64,000 nucleotides of DNA, taken from assembly GCF_027941955.1 (NCBI RefSeq), contig NZ_CP115960.1, positions 3,240,501 to 3,304,500 on the forward strand, read 5' to 3'. Position 1 is the first letter of the stretch. Each line of letters opens with the position of its first letter. This stretch comes from Sphingomonas sp. 7/4-4 (GTDB lineage: Bacteria > Pseudomonadota > Alphaproteobacteria > Sphingomonadales > Sphingomonadaceae). The notes under the pieces are model-generated. The model saw only the letters and a program-made list of their open reading frames with translations, was not told the origin of the DNA and did no database searches. This document shows positions 27,102-37,270 of the stretch, in pieces. The translations under genes were made by a program, and so were the position numbers.

Positions 27102-29219
27102 TCAGAAGATGCCGAGGAACTTCTTGCGCTGTTCCTTGCGCTCTCCCTTCGACGCCTTGCCGCTTTCGGACTTGGCGGTGGTGCCCTTGCCGACATCGTC
27201 GCGGGGCTTGCCCTTGTCGGTGCGCTGGGCGCGGGCCGAGGCGCCGGCGAGCACCGGGCCGCAATCCGCTGCCTTGGCATCGCCGACATCGACGAACGCG
27301 ATCACTGCTGCGAACGGGCTGGCGAGCACCCCGAGGCCGAGGCCGGCGCCGGCGCGGCCGACCAGCTCGGGACTGATCACGTCGATCCGCGGCCGGGCGA
27401 AATAGCCGCCGATCCCCACCGGCGACTGGCCCGAGAACAGGCTGAACTTCTTGCTGTCGGCACGGAAGGCGAGATCGAGCGTCTCGTTCCTGAAGCTGAA
27501 TCCGCCGCGGCCGAGCATGACGTTCTTCTCGGTATCGATCAGGATCGGATCCGCCGCCGCGATCCCGTTTCGCACGCTGAAGCCGATCAGCCCGCAATTG
27601 ATCTGCACCGGCTCCTTCAGTTTCTTCTCGAACATCTTCTGGATGAACACGCCGATATCGAGCTCGGAGAGCTGGACGTTGCGCGTCCAGAAATTGCCCT
27701 TGGGCAGGATCACGGCGATGCGGCCGTTCGAATTGGCCAGCGAATCGCGCACGCTGTTGCCCGATCCGGTCATCTGCACGCGCGCCTTCAAGGTGCCGCT
27801 GGTACCCGATTGCTCGACCCCGAACCCGGCGAGCAGCGTGCCCATTGGCGTAGGCGAGAGGCGGATGTCGTACTCGGTGAAGACGGGGTCGCGGCGCGCA
27901 TTGATCGTGATGTCCGAATTGACGGTGCCGCGGGCCATCGAGAAGTTGAGCGGGCTGAGCTTGAGCAGCCGGTCGTCCAGATCGAGGCCGAGCGTGATGT
28001 TCGAGACCGGCAGGCTCTCGGCGCGGACGGTGCGCACGCGCCAGTCGACCTTGGCGTCGAAATTCCTGAGCGCCTCGACCCGGAGCGGCGCGTCCGGGAG
28101 GATGCGCGGCGTGCCGGCCGCCTGCGTCACCACTGCACCCGCCGCCGAGGCCTGGGGGCTGTAGCCGATGAACGGACCGGCATCGACGATGTCGAGCACG
28201 CGCGTAGAGAGATCGGCGGTGAGCAGCAGCCGCGGCTCCCGAACCGCCACCGTGAACTTGCCGGCGAGGTCGCTGGCGCCGAAGCGTCCGGTCAGTCGCG
28301 TGAAGCGCCATTCGTCACCGTATTTGGTGAGATCCGAGCGTAGCCGGTAGTTGCGGGTATCGGGCACGGCGATACCCGCGACCGCGAAGACGTCGGCGAG
28401 GTTCTGCCCGCGCGCGTCCATGTGGAGATCGGCGCCTTCGATCTCGGTCGCGCCGGGGAGGGTGCCCGCGACGTGGATGCTGGTGCGAACGCCCTCGACA
28501 TGCAGCTTGAGCTGGTTCTGTCCGCCCGCGACAGTGGCATTGGGGGTGAGCAACTCGCCCGCCAGAGTGAATCGCGTGCCCCGCGCGGTGCCGTTGCCGT
28601 CGAAGCGGATCGTCGAAGCGAATTTGGTGTCGAGGGCCTCGACGGTGTGGATGCGGATGCCCGCGGCGATCCGCATGCGCGGATCGACGTAGCGGATCAT
28701 CGTGCCCTGCACGATCGCGCGGCGGATGATCGGCAGGTCGAGCGGCTCGCCTTTCTCCTCGCTGAAGGTCCAGGTGTTGCGCCGGCCCTCTTTGTCCCAC
28801 TGCAGATCGACATGGCCGTCCTCGAGACCGAGCCAGTTGATCCGCCGATTTCCGGTGATCAGGCTCCAGGTCGAGATGCGCGAATCGATCTTCCTCGCCG
28901 AGAAGAAATTGCCGCGCCCCGCCCATTCGGGATTGGAGATGGTCAGCCCCTCGGCGAGGAACCTGACGTTGAACGGCGCGAAATAGAGCTGAAAGTCGCC
29001 GGCGACCCTCACGTCGCGGTGCGTCTGCGCCGCAACGACTTTCTCGAAGGTGGATTTGAGGAAGCGGCCCTTGGTGACGAACAGGATCGTCCAGGCGAGG
29101 ACGAGCAGCCCGAGGATCGTGGCGACGACGGCGATGACGCTGGCCAGCGGCGTGCCGAGCGCACGGGCGGGCCTTGCCGGAGCATCGCCGCTGGCCGGGG
29201 GCGGTGGTTCCTCTGCCAT
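27102..29219 (-). CDS. AsmA-family protein
   Basis: 705 residues with one N-terminal membrane anchor after a proline-rich cytoplasmic start ([11 protein letters not shown]; helix near residues 25-48), then a long beta-rich periplasmic part. The AsmA start is visible as [23 protein letters not shown] and the C-terminal AsmA_2 region as [15 protein letters not shown] and [23 protein letters not shown]. AsmA-like proteins are thought to be bridge-like lipid carriers between membranes. The C-terminus is lysine-rich. ATG at 29217-29219 was chosen over a methionine seven codons upstream because the protein begins cleanly there. Divergent from rpmI. Confidence 0.88.
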   Translation of the reverse strand: MAEEPPPPASGDAPARPARALGTPLASVIAVVATILGLLVLAWTILFVTKGRFLKSTFEKVVAAQTHRDVRVAGDFQLYFAPFNVRFLAEGLTISNPEWAGRGNFFSARKIDSRISTWSLITGNRRINWLGLEDGHVDLQWDKEGRRNTWTFSEEKGEPLDLPIIRRAIVQGTMIRYVDPRMRIAAGIRIHTVEALDTKFASTIRFDGNGTARGTRFTLAGELLTPNATVAGGQNQLKLHVEGVRTSIHVAGTLPGATEIEGADLHMDARGQNLADVFAVAGIAVPDTRNYRLRSDLTKYGDEWRFTRLTGRFGASDLAGKFTVAVREPRLLLTADLSTRVLDIVDAGPFIGYSPQASAAGAVVTQAAGTPRILPDAPLRVEALRNFDAKVDWRVRTVRAESLPVSNITLGLDLDDRLLKLSPLNFSMARGTVNSDITINARRDPVFTEYDIRLSPTPMGTLLAGFGVEQSGTSGTLKARVQMTGSGNSVRDSLANSNGRIAVILPKGNFWTRNVQLSELDIGVFIQKMFEKKLKEPVQINCGLIGFSVRNGIAAADPILIDTEKNVMLGRGGFSFRNETLDLAFRADSKKFSLFSGQSPVGIGGYFARPRIDVISPELVGRAGAGLGLGVLASPFAAVIAFVDVGDAKAADCGPVLAGASARAQRTDKGKPRDDVGKGTTAKSESGKASKGERKEQRKKFLGIF

Positions 29220-29379
29220 AAAGGCTGAAAAGCGCAGCAACCTCCGGGGGTTCCCGACTCAGGTTGCATTGCAGCGGGGCTTCGGTTATGCGCCCCGCTT
29301 TCCTCGAACGTCAGGAACACGCCCGGCCATCAAGGGCTGCCGCGGCTGTTCGCACGTTCGAGTTTGCAAGGAGACCAAA

Positions 29380-29583
29380 ATGCCCAAGCTCAAGACCAAG
29401 AGCGGTGTGAAGAAGCGCTTCAAATTCACCGCCACCGGCAAGATCAAGCACGGCTTCGCCGGCAAGCGTCACCGTCTGATCAGCCACAATGCCAAGTATA
29501 TCCGCCAGAATCGCGGCACGTCCGTGCTCGCCCATGCTGATACCGCGCGCGTCGTTGCGTGGGCTCCGTACGGTCTGAAGTAA
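29380..29583 (+). CDS. rpmI: 50S ribosomal protein L35
   Basis: 67 residues, the normal length: [32 protein letters not shown] strong ribosome site (AAGGAG) precedes the ATG. It forms an operon with rplT, 13 bases downstream. infC, which precedes rpmI in many bacteria, is not here; the 160-base leader contains a GCGGGGC/GCCCCGC hairpin followed by TTTCC (about 29274-29301), which may be a transcription attenuator or an L20-responsive element. Confidence 0.98.
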   Translation: MPKLKTKSGVKKRFKFTATGKIKHGFAGKRHRLISHNAKYIRQNRGTSVLAHADTARVVAWAPYGLK

Positions 29584-29596
29584 GGAGCCCGGAACC

Positions 29597-29962
29597 ATGG
29601 CACGCGTCAAACGGGGTGTTACCACCCGCGCCAAGCACAAGAATATCCTGGAACAGGCGAAGGGCTATCGCGGCCGTCGCAAGAACACGATCCGCATCGC
29701 GCGGCAGGCCGTCGAAAAGGCCGGCCAGTACGCGTATCGCGACCGCAAGGTTAAGAAGCGGACTTTCCGTGGTCTCTGGATCCAGCGCATCAACGCCGGC
29801 GTTCGCGCCGAAGGCCTGACCTATTCGCAGTTCATGCACGGGCTCAAGCTCGCGGGCATCGAACTCGACCGGAAGGTCCTGGCCGACATCGCGATGCACG
29901 AAGGCGAGGCGTTCACCGCCATCGTCGCGCAGGCGAAGGCGGCTCTGCCCCAGGCCGCCTGA
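29597..29962 (+). CDS. rplT: 50S ribosomal protein L20
   Basis: 121 residues with the full L20 pattern: [52 protein letters not shown] and the C-terminal [10 protein letters not shown]. It is an early assembly protein of the 50S subunit and often represses its own operon. A terminator follows. Confidence 0.98.
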   Translation: MARVKRGVTTRAKHKNILEQAKGYRGRRKNTIRIARQAVEKAGQYAYRDRKVKKRTFRGLWIQRINAGVRAEGLTYSQFMHGLKLAGIELDRKVLADIAMHEGEAFTAIVAQAKAALPQAA

Positions 29963-29986
29963 GGCGACTGGTAGCGAGAAGATTTG

Positions 29987-30018
29987 GGGCGTCGGTGGTT
30001 ACCACCGGCGCCCTTTTT
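29987..30018 (+). terminator. Intrinsic terminator of rpmI-rplT
   Basis: A 12-bp stem GGGCGTCGGTGG / CCACCGGCGCCC (one G-T pair) with a TTA loop is followed directly by TTTTT and CGTTTT. It lies 24 bases after the rplT stop. Confidence 0.92.
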
Positions 30019-30038
30019 CGTTTTACTCCGCCCAATTC

Positions 30039-30120
30039 CGTCATCCCGGCGAAAGCCGGGATCCAGAGCCAAGCAGGACGTCGCTTGAGACTCTGGGCCC
30101 CGGCTTTCGCCGGGGTGACG
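30039..30120. repeat. Dispersed palindromic repeat (REP/BIME-like), family A
   Basis: The left arm CGTCATCCCGGCGAAAGCCG and its inverted partner CGGCTTTCGCCGGGGTGACG enclose about 35 bases. Each arm is itself a small hairpin. The same element occurs at 49525-49608, also between genes, so this is a genome-wide repeat family. Confidence 0.85.
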
Positions 30121-30151
30121 AGGAGGAATGAGGAAGAAAGGGCAAGACGAA

Positions 30152-30769
30152 ATGGCGATGCAGACTTGGTGGCTCTATGTCACTGCCGTGTTCCTGATCG
30201 CGGGGACGCCCGGGCCGAACATGCTCCATGTGATGGTGCAGAGCATCCATCACGGGCCGCGCCGCGCGCTTTTCTCGATGGCGGGGCTGATGAGCGCGGT
30301 TCTGCTCTGTCTGCTCGCCTCCGCAGCGGGGCTTGGTGCTTTGCTCAAGGCGGCGCCGGGGCTGTACGATGTGCTGCGCTATGCCGGCGTCGCCTATCTG
30401 GTGTGGCTGGGGATCAAGGCGTGGCGCGCGCCGGTGGGCGCGGCAGCGAGCGATCCGCACACGCGGCGCTCGGCAGGCGCGCTCTATGCGACGGGGCTCG
30501 CCACGGGACTTTCCAATCCCAAGCTGATCATCTTCGCCGCGGCGCTGTTTCCGCAATTCCTCGACACGAATCGGCCCTTCTGGATCCAGCTTGGCGTGCT
30601 GGTGACGAGCTTCGTGGTGATCGAGGGCTTCTGGTACGGCGTCTATGCACTGGGCGGGCGCTCGCTGGCCGGCTGGCTCGCCCCGGCCAGCCGGCAGAAG
30701 CTGTTCAACCGCGCCACGGGGGTGATGTTCATCGGCTTCGGCGGGGCGCTGCTCGGCAGCCGGGTCTAG
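30152..30769 (+). CDS. LysE-family amino-acid exporter
   Basis: 205 residues, six membrane helices. The N-terminus FLIAGTPGPNMLHVMVQSIHHGPRRAL is the LysE/RhtB signature, and GLATGLSNPKLIIFAAALFPQFL the second conserved block. It exports an amino acid or derivative; the substrate is unknown. ATG at 30152 starts at the first helix; an earlier ATG at 30128 lies one base behind an AGGAGG and is poorly spaced. The gene follows the palindromic repeat and converges with the methyltransferase. Confidence 0.9.
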   Translation: MAMQTWWLYVTAVFLIAGTPGPNMLHVMVQSIHHGPRRALFSMAGLMSAVLLCLLASAAGLGALLKAAPGLYDVLRYAGVAYLVWLGIKAWRAPVGAAASDPHTRRSAGALYATGLATGLSNPKLIIFAAALFPQFLDTNRPFWIQLGVLVTSFVVIEGFWYGVYALGGRSLAGWLAPASRQKLFNRATGVMFIGFGGALLGSRV

Positions 30770-30775
30770 CCCCGA

Positions 30776-31608
30776 TCAGGAATCCAGATACGCGCGGTAG
30801 AACACCGTCCGGAACTTGCGTGTCCAGGGAGGACCAGCTTCGGCCTGCTCTTGAGCGCGCTCTTCACGATCTGCTTGGCGGCCCAGAGCGGGTGATCGGT
30901 GCGGCGGCTGAAATGCTCGATCCGCCCGAAGCCCAGGCGCCCGAGCGTCTGCTTCATCTGCTCGATGCCCGAGAAGGTGAGATGGTCGGGAAGCAGCAAT
31001 TCGCCGGGATAATCGGCGCGCGAGGGCAAGTCGCCGCCATTGCCGGTTTCGACGAACAGCGAGCCGCCGGGCTTGAGCCGGGCGCGGATCAGACCGCCGA
31101 AATGCTGGAAGTCGGGGACGTGCGAGAAGACGTTGATGATCGAGATCACGTCGTGGCTGCCGGTCACTTCCTCCAGCGTCTGCGCGGTGATCGGCACGCC
31201 GCGCTGCTGTGCGCGCGCGACCTTCACTTCCATCGGATCGATGCCGCTGGCCTTCGCATCGGGCAGCGCGCGCTGCACCGCCTCGACGAACTCGCCATTG
31301 CCGGCGCCGACGTCGAGCCAGCTGAGGCCCTTCTCGCCTTCGAAGAAGCGGCGGACGATGCCGGCATAGAAAGGCACCTTCCAGCCCTGGCGGCGCAGCC
31401 GCTGATCGAGCGTGCCGTCTTCGGTGGGATGGACGCCGTCGCGCGCGGCGGCGGAGATGTCCTCGGCGCGCGGGCGCTCGCGGATATAGACGGTGCCGCA
31501 GCCGGTGCATTTGACGGCATCATAGCCGTTTTCGGATGCCCAATGCCGATGCCCGTCGCTCTCGCAGCAGGGACAATCGACGGTTTCGAGCCTTGCCTGC
31601 ATCAACAT
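30776..31608 (-). CDS. Class I SAM-dependent methyltransferase with N-terminal zinc ribbon; frameshift at the tail
   Basis: About 277 residues. A zinc-ribbon-like start (CPCC ... CTGCGTVYI) is followed by the SAM-binding motif [16 protein letters not shown] and the fold of sugar/lipid-type methyltransferases ([23 protein letters not shown]). At the C-terminus one C is missing from a CCC run (GGG at 30827-30829 on plus); restoring it gives [18 protein letters not shown] and a stop at 30776-30778. As written the frame instead ends at 30766, overlapping the lysE-type gene. CXXC-headed enzymes of this kind often modify sugars, but no sugar cluster is adjacent. Confidence 0.82.
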
Positions 31609-31772
31609 CGGTCGCCTCCGCGCATACGAGTCGGCGGCAATGGCGTCTCATGATCGCGGATCGGCGAGAAGGGGCTGCGTCATCCTGCCCCGCCCCCGCG
31701 ACGGGCCGTGCGCGGAGGCGAATCTTGCGCCGGAGGGTTGACCTCGTGCGCACTCTGGGGTTCGGGCCTTTC

Positions 31773-32854
31773 ATGACCACCGATCTCGAACAATTGCGCA
31801 GCGACCTGCTCGCCTCGATCGACGCCGCGACCGGGCTCGACGCCGTCGAGGCGCTGCGCGTCCATGCGCTGGGCAAACAAGGCGCGATCACCGGGCTGCT
31901 CAAGACGCTGGGCGCGATGAGCCCCGAGGAGCGCCAGGAACAGGGTCCGCGCATCCATGGCCTGCGCGAGGCAGTGACCGCGGCGCTGGCCGACCGCAAG
32001 ACGACGCTCGAGCGGCTGGCGCTCGACGCGCGGCTGGCGAGCGAGACGCTCGACATGACATTGCCGGTCGACGGGGTGCCGGCGGGCTCGGTGCACCCGG
32101 TGAGCCAGGTGATGGACGAGCTGGCGGAGATCTTCGCCGATCTCGGCTTCGCCGTCGCGACGGGTCCCGAGATCGAGGACGACTGGCACAATTTCACGGC
32201 GCTCAACATCCCCGAGAGCCATCCGGCGCGGGCGATGCACGACACTTTCTATTTCCCGCCCGAGGCCGATGGCAGCCAGAAGCACCTGCTGCGCACCCAT
32301 ACCTCGCCGGTGCAGATCCGCACGATGCTGGCCAACAAGCCGCCGATCCGGATCATCGCGCCGGGCCGGGTCTATCGCTCGGATTCGGACGCGACGCACA
32401 CGCCGATGTTCCACCAGATCGAAGGCCTGGTGATCGACAAGGGGATCACGCTCGGTCACCTGAAGTGGACGCTCGAGACCTTCCTGAAGGCCTTTTTCGA
32501 GCGCGACGACATCGTGCTCCGTCTGCGCCCGAGCTACTTCCCCTTCACCGAACCCAGCGCCGAGGTCGATGTCGGCTATTCGGTGGTCAACGGAAAGCGC
32601 GTGATCGGCGGGTCCGAGGGCTGGATGGAAGTGCTCGGCTCCGGGATGGTGCACCCCAAGGTGATCGCCGCCTGCGGGCTCGATCCCGATGAATGGCAGG
32701 GCTTCGCCTTCGGCACCGGCGTCGACCGGCTGGCGATGCTCAAATACGGGATGGACGACTTGCGCGCCTTTTTCGACGGCGATCTGCGCTGGCTGCGCCA
32801 CTATGGTTTCTCGGCGCTCGACGTGCCCACGCTGAGCGGGGAGTGGGCGCATGA
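31773..32854 (+). CDS. pheS: Phenylalanine--tRNA ligase alpha subunit; frameshift at the last codons
   Basis: Catalytic subunit, 360 residues after correction. It shows an N-terminal coiled coil, then the class II core: [56 protein letters not shown] and [14 protein letters not shown]. As written the frame passes the natural end and overlaps pheT by hundreds of bases. Adding one G to the GGGG at 32838-32841 gives ...TLSGGVGA and a stop that overlaps the pheT start as ATGA. Since pheS is essential, this break is almost certainly a sequence error. No phe leader peptide or T-box was recognised in the 160 bases upstream. Confidence 0.96.
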
Positions 32855-35229
32855 AGTTCACGCTGAACTGGCTCAAGGAGCATCTGGAGACGACCGCTTC
32901 GCTCGACGACGTGGTCGAGGCGCTGACGCGCGTCGGCCTCGAAGTCGAAGGCGTCGAGAATCCGGGCGAGAAGCTCGCGGCGTTCCGCGTCGCCAGGGTG
33001 CTCACCGCCGAGCGCCATCCGCAGGCCGACAAATTGCAGGTGCTGACCGTCGATACCGGCGAAGGCGCGCCGCTGCAGGTGGTCTGCGGTGCGCCCAATG
33101 CGCGTGCGGGGCTGGTCGGCGTGCTCGGGCTTCCGGGCGCGGTGGTGCCGGCCAACGGCATGCAGCTCAAGGTCGCCGCGGTGCGCGGCGTCGAATCGAA
33201 CGGCATGATGTGCTCCACGCGCGAGCTTGAGCTCGGCGACGATCATGAGGGCATCATCGAGTTGCCCGCCGATGCGCCGATCGGCGTGTCCTATCCCGAT
33301 TATGCGGGGCTGAACGACGCCGTGATCGACGTTTCGATCACGCCCAACCGGCAGGATTGCATGGGCGTGCGCGGCATCGCGCGCGATCTCGCGGCGGCGG
33401 GACTGGGGACGCTCAAGCCGCTCAAGGTCGATCCGGTGCCGACCAGCGGCGCCGGCCCCGAAGTGCGGATCGAGGCGCCCGAGGGATGCCCCGCTTATTT
33501 CGGCCAGACCGTCAGCGGCGTCACCAACACTGCCTCGCCCGAATGGATGCAGCAGCGCCTGAAGGCGATCGGCCAGCGTCCGATCTCGGCTTTGGTCGAC
33601 ATCACCAATTATGTGATGATCGATCTCGGCCGCCCGCTACACGTCTATGACAAGGCGAAGCTGAGCGGCGCGCTGGTGGTGCGCAAGGCGAAGGCCGGCG
33701 AGCAGGTGCTCGCGCTCAACGAGAAGACCTATACGCTCGACGAGAGCGTGACGGTGATCGCCGACGCGAACGGCGTGCACGATATCGGCGGGATCATGGG
33801 CGGCGAGGACACCGGCGTGTCCGAGGCCACCACCGACGTGGTGATCGAATGCGCCTTCTTCGATCCCGATCACATCGCGCGCACCGGCCAGAAGCTCAAC
33901 CTGACCAGCGACGCGCGCTCGCGCTTCGAGCGCGGCGTGGACCCGGCGTTCCTCGACGACGGCATCGCGATCGCGGCGCGCTATGTGGTCGATCTGTGCG
34001 GCGGCACCGCCAGCGAAGTGATGCGCGCCGGGCAGGCGCCGACCACGCCACGCAGCTACCGGTATGATCCGGCCTTGGCCGAGACGCTGGGCGGCCTCGC
34101 CGTGCCGGCCGATCGCCAGAAGGCGATCCTCGAAAGCCTCGGCTTCAGGGTCGACGCCGACTGGGATGTCACCGTGCCGAGCTGGCGCCGCGACGTGGAC
34201 GGCCCGGCCGATCTGGTCGAGGAAGTCATCCGCATCGAAGGCATCGACAAGGTGCCCTCGACGCCGCTGGAGCGCGTTCCCGGTGTCGCCCGCCCGACCG
34301 CCACGCCCGAGCAGAAGCTGGAGCGCAAGCTGCGCCGCACGGCCGCGGCGCGCGGACTCAACGAAGCGGTGACGTGGAGCTTCATCTCCGAGGCCGAGGC
34401 CGCGCCGTTCGGCGGCGGGGCATGGAGCCTCGCCAATCCGATCAGCGAGGACATGAAGGTCATGCGGCCGTCGCTGCTCCCCGGCCTGCTCGCCGCGGCC
34501 GAGCGCAATGTGAAGCGCGGCGCGAGCGGCGTCCGGCTGTTCGAGATCGGCCGGCGCTACCTCGCCGACAAGGAGCGGCTGACATTGGGCGTGGTGCTCG
34601 CGGGCGACCGCGCGGCGCGCGGCTGGCAGGGCGGCAAGGCCCAGCGCTTCGGCGCGTTCGACGCCAAGGCCGAGGCGCTGGCATTGCTCGAAGCCGCGGG
34701 TGCGCCGGTGGCGAACCTGCAGGTGATGGGCCCGGATTCCCTTTGGGCGGGGGATGTCTATCATCCCGGCCAGTCGGCGACCTTACGGCTCGGGCCGAAG
34801 ACGGTGCTCGCCGCATTCGGCATGGTGCATCCGGGCGTGCTGAGGGCGTTCGACCTCGACGGCGATGTCGCTGCGGTCGAGATCTATCTCGATGCGCTGC
34901 CCGCGAAGCGCGGCACCGGCTTCATGCGTCCCGCCTACACGCCACCGGCGCTGCAGGCAGTCACCCGCGACTTCGCCTTCCTGGTGCCGGCGGAGCTGGC
35001 GGCGGGCGATCTCGTCCGCACGGTGAAGGGCGCCGACAAGGCGGTGATCGTCGATGCGCGGCTGTTCGACATCTTCACCGGCACCGGCGTGCCCGAGGGG
35101 CAGAAGAGCCTCGCGGTGGAAGTCACGCTCCAGCCGGGCGAGAAGAGCTTCACCGATGCCGAGCTGAAGGCGGTGGCGGACAAGGTGGTTGCCGCCGCGG
35201 CGAAGCTCGGCGCGATGTTGCGGGGATGA
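32851..35229 (+). CDS. pheT: Phenylalanine--tRNA ligase beta subunit
   Basis: 792 residues, full length. In order: N-terminal EMAP/tRNA-binding domain (about 40-150, [15 protein letters not shown]), the B3/B4 editing domain ([31 protein letters not shown]), B5 ([15 protein letters not shown]), the catalytic-like core ([16 protein letters not shown]) and the C-terminal anticodon-binding domain ([17 protein letters not shown]). It forms the alpha2beta2 enzyme with PheS. Start overlaps pheS. Confidence 0.98.
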   Translation: MKFTLNWLKEHLETTASLDDVVEALTRVGLEVEGVENPGEKLAAFRVARVLTAERHPQADKLQVLTVDTGEGAPLQVVCGAPNARAGLVGVLGLPGAVVPANGMQLKVAAVRGVESNGMMCSTRELELGDDHEGIIELPADAPIGVSYPDYAGLNDAVIDVSITPNRQDCMGVRGIARDLAAAGLGTLKPLKVDPVPTSGAGPEVRIEAPEGCPAYFGQTVSGVTNTASPEWMQQRLKAIGQRPISALVDITNYVMIDLGRPLHVYDKAKLSGALVVRKAKAGEQVLALNEKTYTLDESVTVIADANGVHDIGGIMGGEDTGVSEATTDVVIECAFFDPDHIARTGQKLNLTSDARSRFERGVDPAFLDDGIAIAARYVVDLCGGTASEVMRAGQAPTTPRSYRYDPALAETLGGLAVPADRQKAILESLGFRVDADWDVTVPSWRRDVDGPADLVEEVIRIEGIDKVPSTPLERVPGVARPTATPEQKLERKLRRTAAARGLNEAVTWSFISEAEAAPFGGGAWSLANPISEDMKVMRPSLLPGLLAAAERNVKRGASGVRLFEIGRRYLADKERLTLGVVLAGDRAARGWQGGKAQRFGAFDAKAEALALLEAAGAPVANLQVMGPDSLWAGDVYHPGQSATLRLGPKTVLAAFGMVHPGVLRAFDLDGDVAAVEIYLDALPAKRGTGFMRPAYTPPALQAVTRDFAFLVPAELAAGDLVRTVKGADKAVIVDARLFDIFTGTGVPEGQKSLAVEVTLQPGEKSFTDAELKAVADKVVAAAAKLGAMLRG

Positions 35230-35238
35230 GCTGATTCC

Positions 35239-35346
35239 CGTCACCCCGGCCTTGTGCCGGGGTCCACCGGGAGGCAAGGGCGGAGCCAGAGCTCTCGCCT
35301 GATGCGTGAGGCTTAGTGGATCCCGGAACAAGTCCGGGATGACGGA
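35239..35346. repeat. Dispersed palindromic repeat, family B
   Basis: The arms CGTCACCCCGGCCTTGTGCC and GGAACAAGTCCGGGATGACG (ends at ~35239 and ~35346) are inverted copies around a spacer of about 50 bases. They resemble family A at the ends (CGTCA.CCCGG / CCGGGATGACG) but have a different hairpin core. It lies between pheT and the SDR gene. Confidence 0.75.
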
Positions 35347-35359
35347 TACGGAGAATCGC

Positions 35360-36109
35360 ATGCCCACCGCTCTCATCACCGGCGCCACCGCCGGCATCGG
35401 CGAAGCTGCCGCGCGGGCGTTCGTCGCGGCGGGGTGGAAGGTGATCGGCACCGGGCGGCGCGCTGATCGGCTGGCGGCGCTGCAGGCGGAGCTGGGCGAT
35501 GCGCTCCACATGCTCGAATTCGACATCCGTGACACGGGCGCGCGCGACGCTGCGCTCGACGGGCTGCCCGAGGCGTTTCGCGGCATCGACCTGCTGATCA
35601 ACAATGCCGGGCTCGCGCTGGGGCTGGAACCGGCCCAGCAGGCGGCGCTGTCCAACTGGACGACGATGATCGACACCAACATCACCGCGCTCGTGTCGAT
35701 CACGCACAAGCTGTTGCCGCAGCTGATCGAGCGGAAAGGCGCGATCATCAACCTTGCCTCGGTGGCGGCCAGCTATCCCTATCCCGGCGGCAATGTGTAC
35801 GGCGCGACCAAGGCGTTCGTCCGCCAGTTCAGCCTCAATCTGCGCTCGGACCTGATCGGCACGGGCGTACGCGTCTGCTCGATCGAGCCCGGCATGGTCG
35901 AGACCGAATTCACGCTGGTGCGCACCGGCAGCCAGGAGACTTCGGACAAGGTCTATGCCGGGGTCAATCCGATGACCGCCGAGGACATCGCCGCGACGAT
36001 GCTGTGGGTCGCCGGGCAGCCGCCGCACCTCAACGTCAACACGATCGAGCTGATGCCGGTCAACCAGGCCTGGTCGCCCTTCCTCGTCCACCGCGAGGCG
36101 CAGGGCTAG
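35360..36109 (+). CDS. Short-chain dehydrogenase/reductase (YdfG-like)
   Basis: 249 residues, classical SDR. The cofactor motif is TGATAGIG near the N-terminus, with RR following strand 2 (TGRRADRL) that suggests NADP(H); NNAG appears at the end of strand 4, catalytic Ser in INLASVAASYPYP and YGATK as the Tyr-x-x-x-Lys pair. Overall it resembles YdfG, an NADP-dependent 3-hydroxy acid dehydrogenase. GGAG precedes the ATG. Its stop overlaps the convergent lipocalin-like gene. Confidence 0.9.
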   Translation: MPTALITGATAGIGEAAARAFVAAGWKVIGTGRRADRLAALQAELGDALHMLEFDIRDTGARDAALDGLPEAFRGIDLLINNAGLALGLEPAQQAALSNWTTMIDTNITALVSITHKLLPQLIERKGAIINLASVAASYPYPGGNVYGATKAFVRQFSLNLRSDLIGTGVRVCSIEPGMVETEFTLVRTGSQETSDKVYAGVNPMTAEDIAATMLWVAGQPPHLNVNTIELMPVNQAWSPFLVHREAQG

Positions 36110-36588
36110 CGCAGCTTGCGCCATACCGACCAGGCGACGGTGCCGTTGCCGGAGGCGCTGGCGGGGACCGCATAAGTGAGCACGCCGTCGCGGAAACTGT
36201 ATTCGCGCACCTGCTGCTTGCCTTCCCAATTGGGCCAGGACGCGCTCTCGACGCTGAAGACGAGCGTCTTGCCGTCGGGAAGCGCGCGGACCCGGCCGAA
36301 ATGCGTGCTCGAGCCGAGCACCACGGCGCGATATTCCTCCGGCGTGCCGCGAGTCTTGTCGCCGCTCGCGAAGAGCGGCCGATCGGGCCGGAATATCTGG
36401 ATCGTGTAGCGCCCGTCGGCGTCGACCATCATCAGCCCGCGCGGATGCTCGCCATAAGCCGTGGCGCGCGAACCGTCGGCAAGGATTTCATAGGCCGAGG
36501 TCATTTCCCAGCTGCCTTCGAGCACCAGCGGCGGCTGTTGCGGGACTGCGGCGAGCATTGCGAGCGGGATCAGGGGTGGAATGGGCAT
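36106..36588 (-). CDS. Secreted lipocalin-like domain protein
   Basis: 160 residues with a short signal (MPIPPLIPLAMLAAVPQQPP). The domain GSWEMTSAYEILADGSRATAYGEHPRGLMMVDADGRYTIQIFRPDRP fits the lipocalin-like family (Pfam Lipocalin_5), which opens with LxGxW and has G.L.Y..DG. Ligand unknown. It is divergent from a CGNR-type regulator with a dyad between them, so it is probably a regulated target. Ribosome site GGAGAG lies before the ATG. Confidence 0.75.
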   Translation of the reverse strand: MPIPPLIPLAMLAAVPQQPPLVLEGSWEMTSAYEILADGSRATAYGEHPRGLMMVDADGRYTIQIFRPDRPLFASGDKTRGTPEEYRAVVLGSSTHFGRVRALPDGKTLVFSVESASWPNWEGKQQVREYSFRDGVLTYAVPASASGNGTVAWSVWRKLR

Positions 36589-36600
36589 TGGAGGCTCTCC

Positions 36601-36663
36601 GTAACCAGATAAATAGGTTACGATTGAGTGTGCGCTTAAGCATAACTTGTCAAGCCGGTTACC
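36601..36663. promoter_or_regulatory. Operator-like dyad between lipocalin-like and CGNR genes
   Basis: GTAACC (36601-36606) and GGTTAC (36616-36621) form a perfect inverted repeat with a 9-base AT-rich spacer; a further half-site GGTTACC is at 36657-36663. A minus-strand TTGACA sits between them at about 36648-36653. The arrangement in a divergent promoter suggests binding of the adjacent CGNR regulator (inference). Confidence 0.5.
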
Positions 36664-36681
36664 AAGGCCTAACTTGCGGCC

Positions 36682-37260
36682 ATGCCCGATCCATCCCCTT
36701 CAGCAGAGCAGCGCGACGGCTTTCGCTTCCGGGGCGGGCATCGCGCGCTGGATCTCGTCGCCACGCTTGCGGCCCGGCTCAAGCCGGCGCCGCGCGACCT
36801 GTTCGCCACGCCTGGCGATGTCGAACGCTGGCTGCGCGCGGCGGGGTTCGACTCCGGTGCGCCCGCGACCGAGGCGGACCTCCTCACGGCGAGGCGATTG
36901 CGCGAAGCGATCCATGATCTGGCTGTCGCGCGTATCGCCGGGAAGCCCGATCCGGCCGAAGCGCGCGCCGATCTCAATGCAGTCGCGGCAGGGCTGGCGG
37001 CGGCGCCGCAGCTCGATCCGGCCGGGACCTTGGCGTGGCACGGAAATGCCGCGGGGCTGCTGGGCGAAGTGGCGCGCGAGGCGGTGCTGTTGTTCGGCGG
37101 GACACAGGCGCGCCACATCCGGCAATGCGAAGCGGAGGGTTGCGCGATCCTGTTCCTCGATACGTCGCGCTCGCACGACCGCCGCTGGTGCTCGATGGCG
37201 GCGTGCGGCAACAAGGCCAAGGTCGCCGAATTCCGGCGCCGTAAACGCTCGGCCGAATGA
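36682..37260 (+). CDS. CGNR zinc-finger transcriptional regulator (ABATE domain)
   Basis: 192 residues. The N-terminal part FRGGHRALDLVATLA opens the ABATE domain of stress-type regulators. The C-terminus has the zinc finger: CEAEGCAILFLD ... RRWCSMAACGNKAKVAEFRRR, with two Cys pairs and the naming motif C-G-N-(K/R). It likely binds DNA and controls itself and the divergent lipocalin-like gene. It is followed 10 bases later by the epimerase, which may share its transcript. Confidence 0.88.
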   Translation: MPDPSPSAEQRDGFRFRGGHRALDLVATLAARLKPAPRDLFATPGDVERWLRAAGFDSGAPATEADLLTARRLREAIHDLAVARIAGKPDPAEARADLNAVAAGLAAAPQLDPAGTLAWHGNAAGLLGEVAREAVLLFGGTQARHIRQCEAEGCAILFLDTSRSHDRRWCSMAACGNKAKVAEFRRRKRSAE

Positions 37261-37270
37261 AGGATTTGGG

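Noticed and set aside
31609..31772. Phe leader peptide, attenuator or T-box before pheS
   Set aside because: No phenylalanine-rich short ORF and no T-box or terminator fold could be recognised.
31680..33218. Long minus-strand frame over pheS
   Set aside because: Antisense to the highly conserved synthetase; composition is typical of GC-rich shadow frames.
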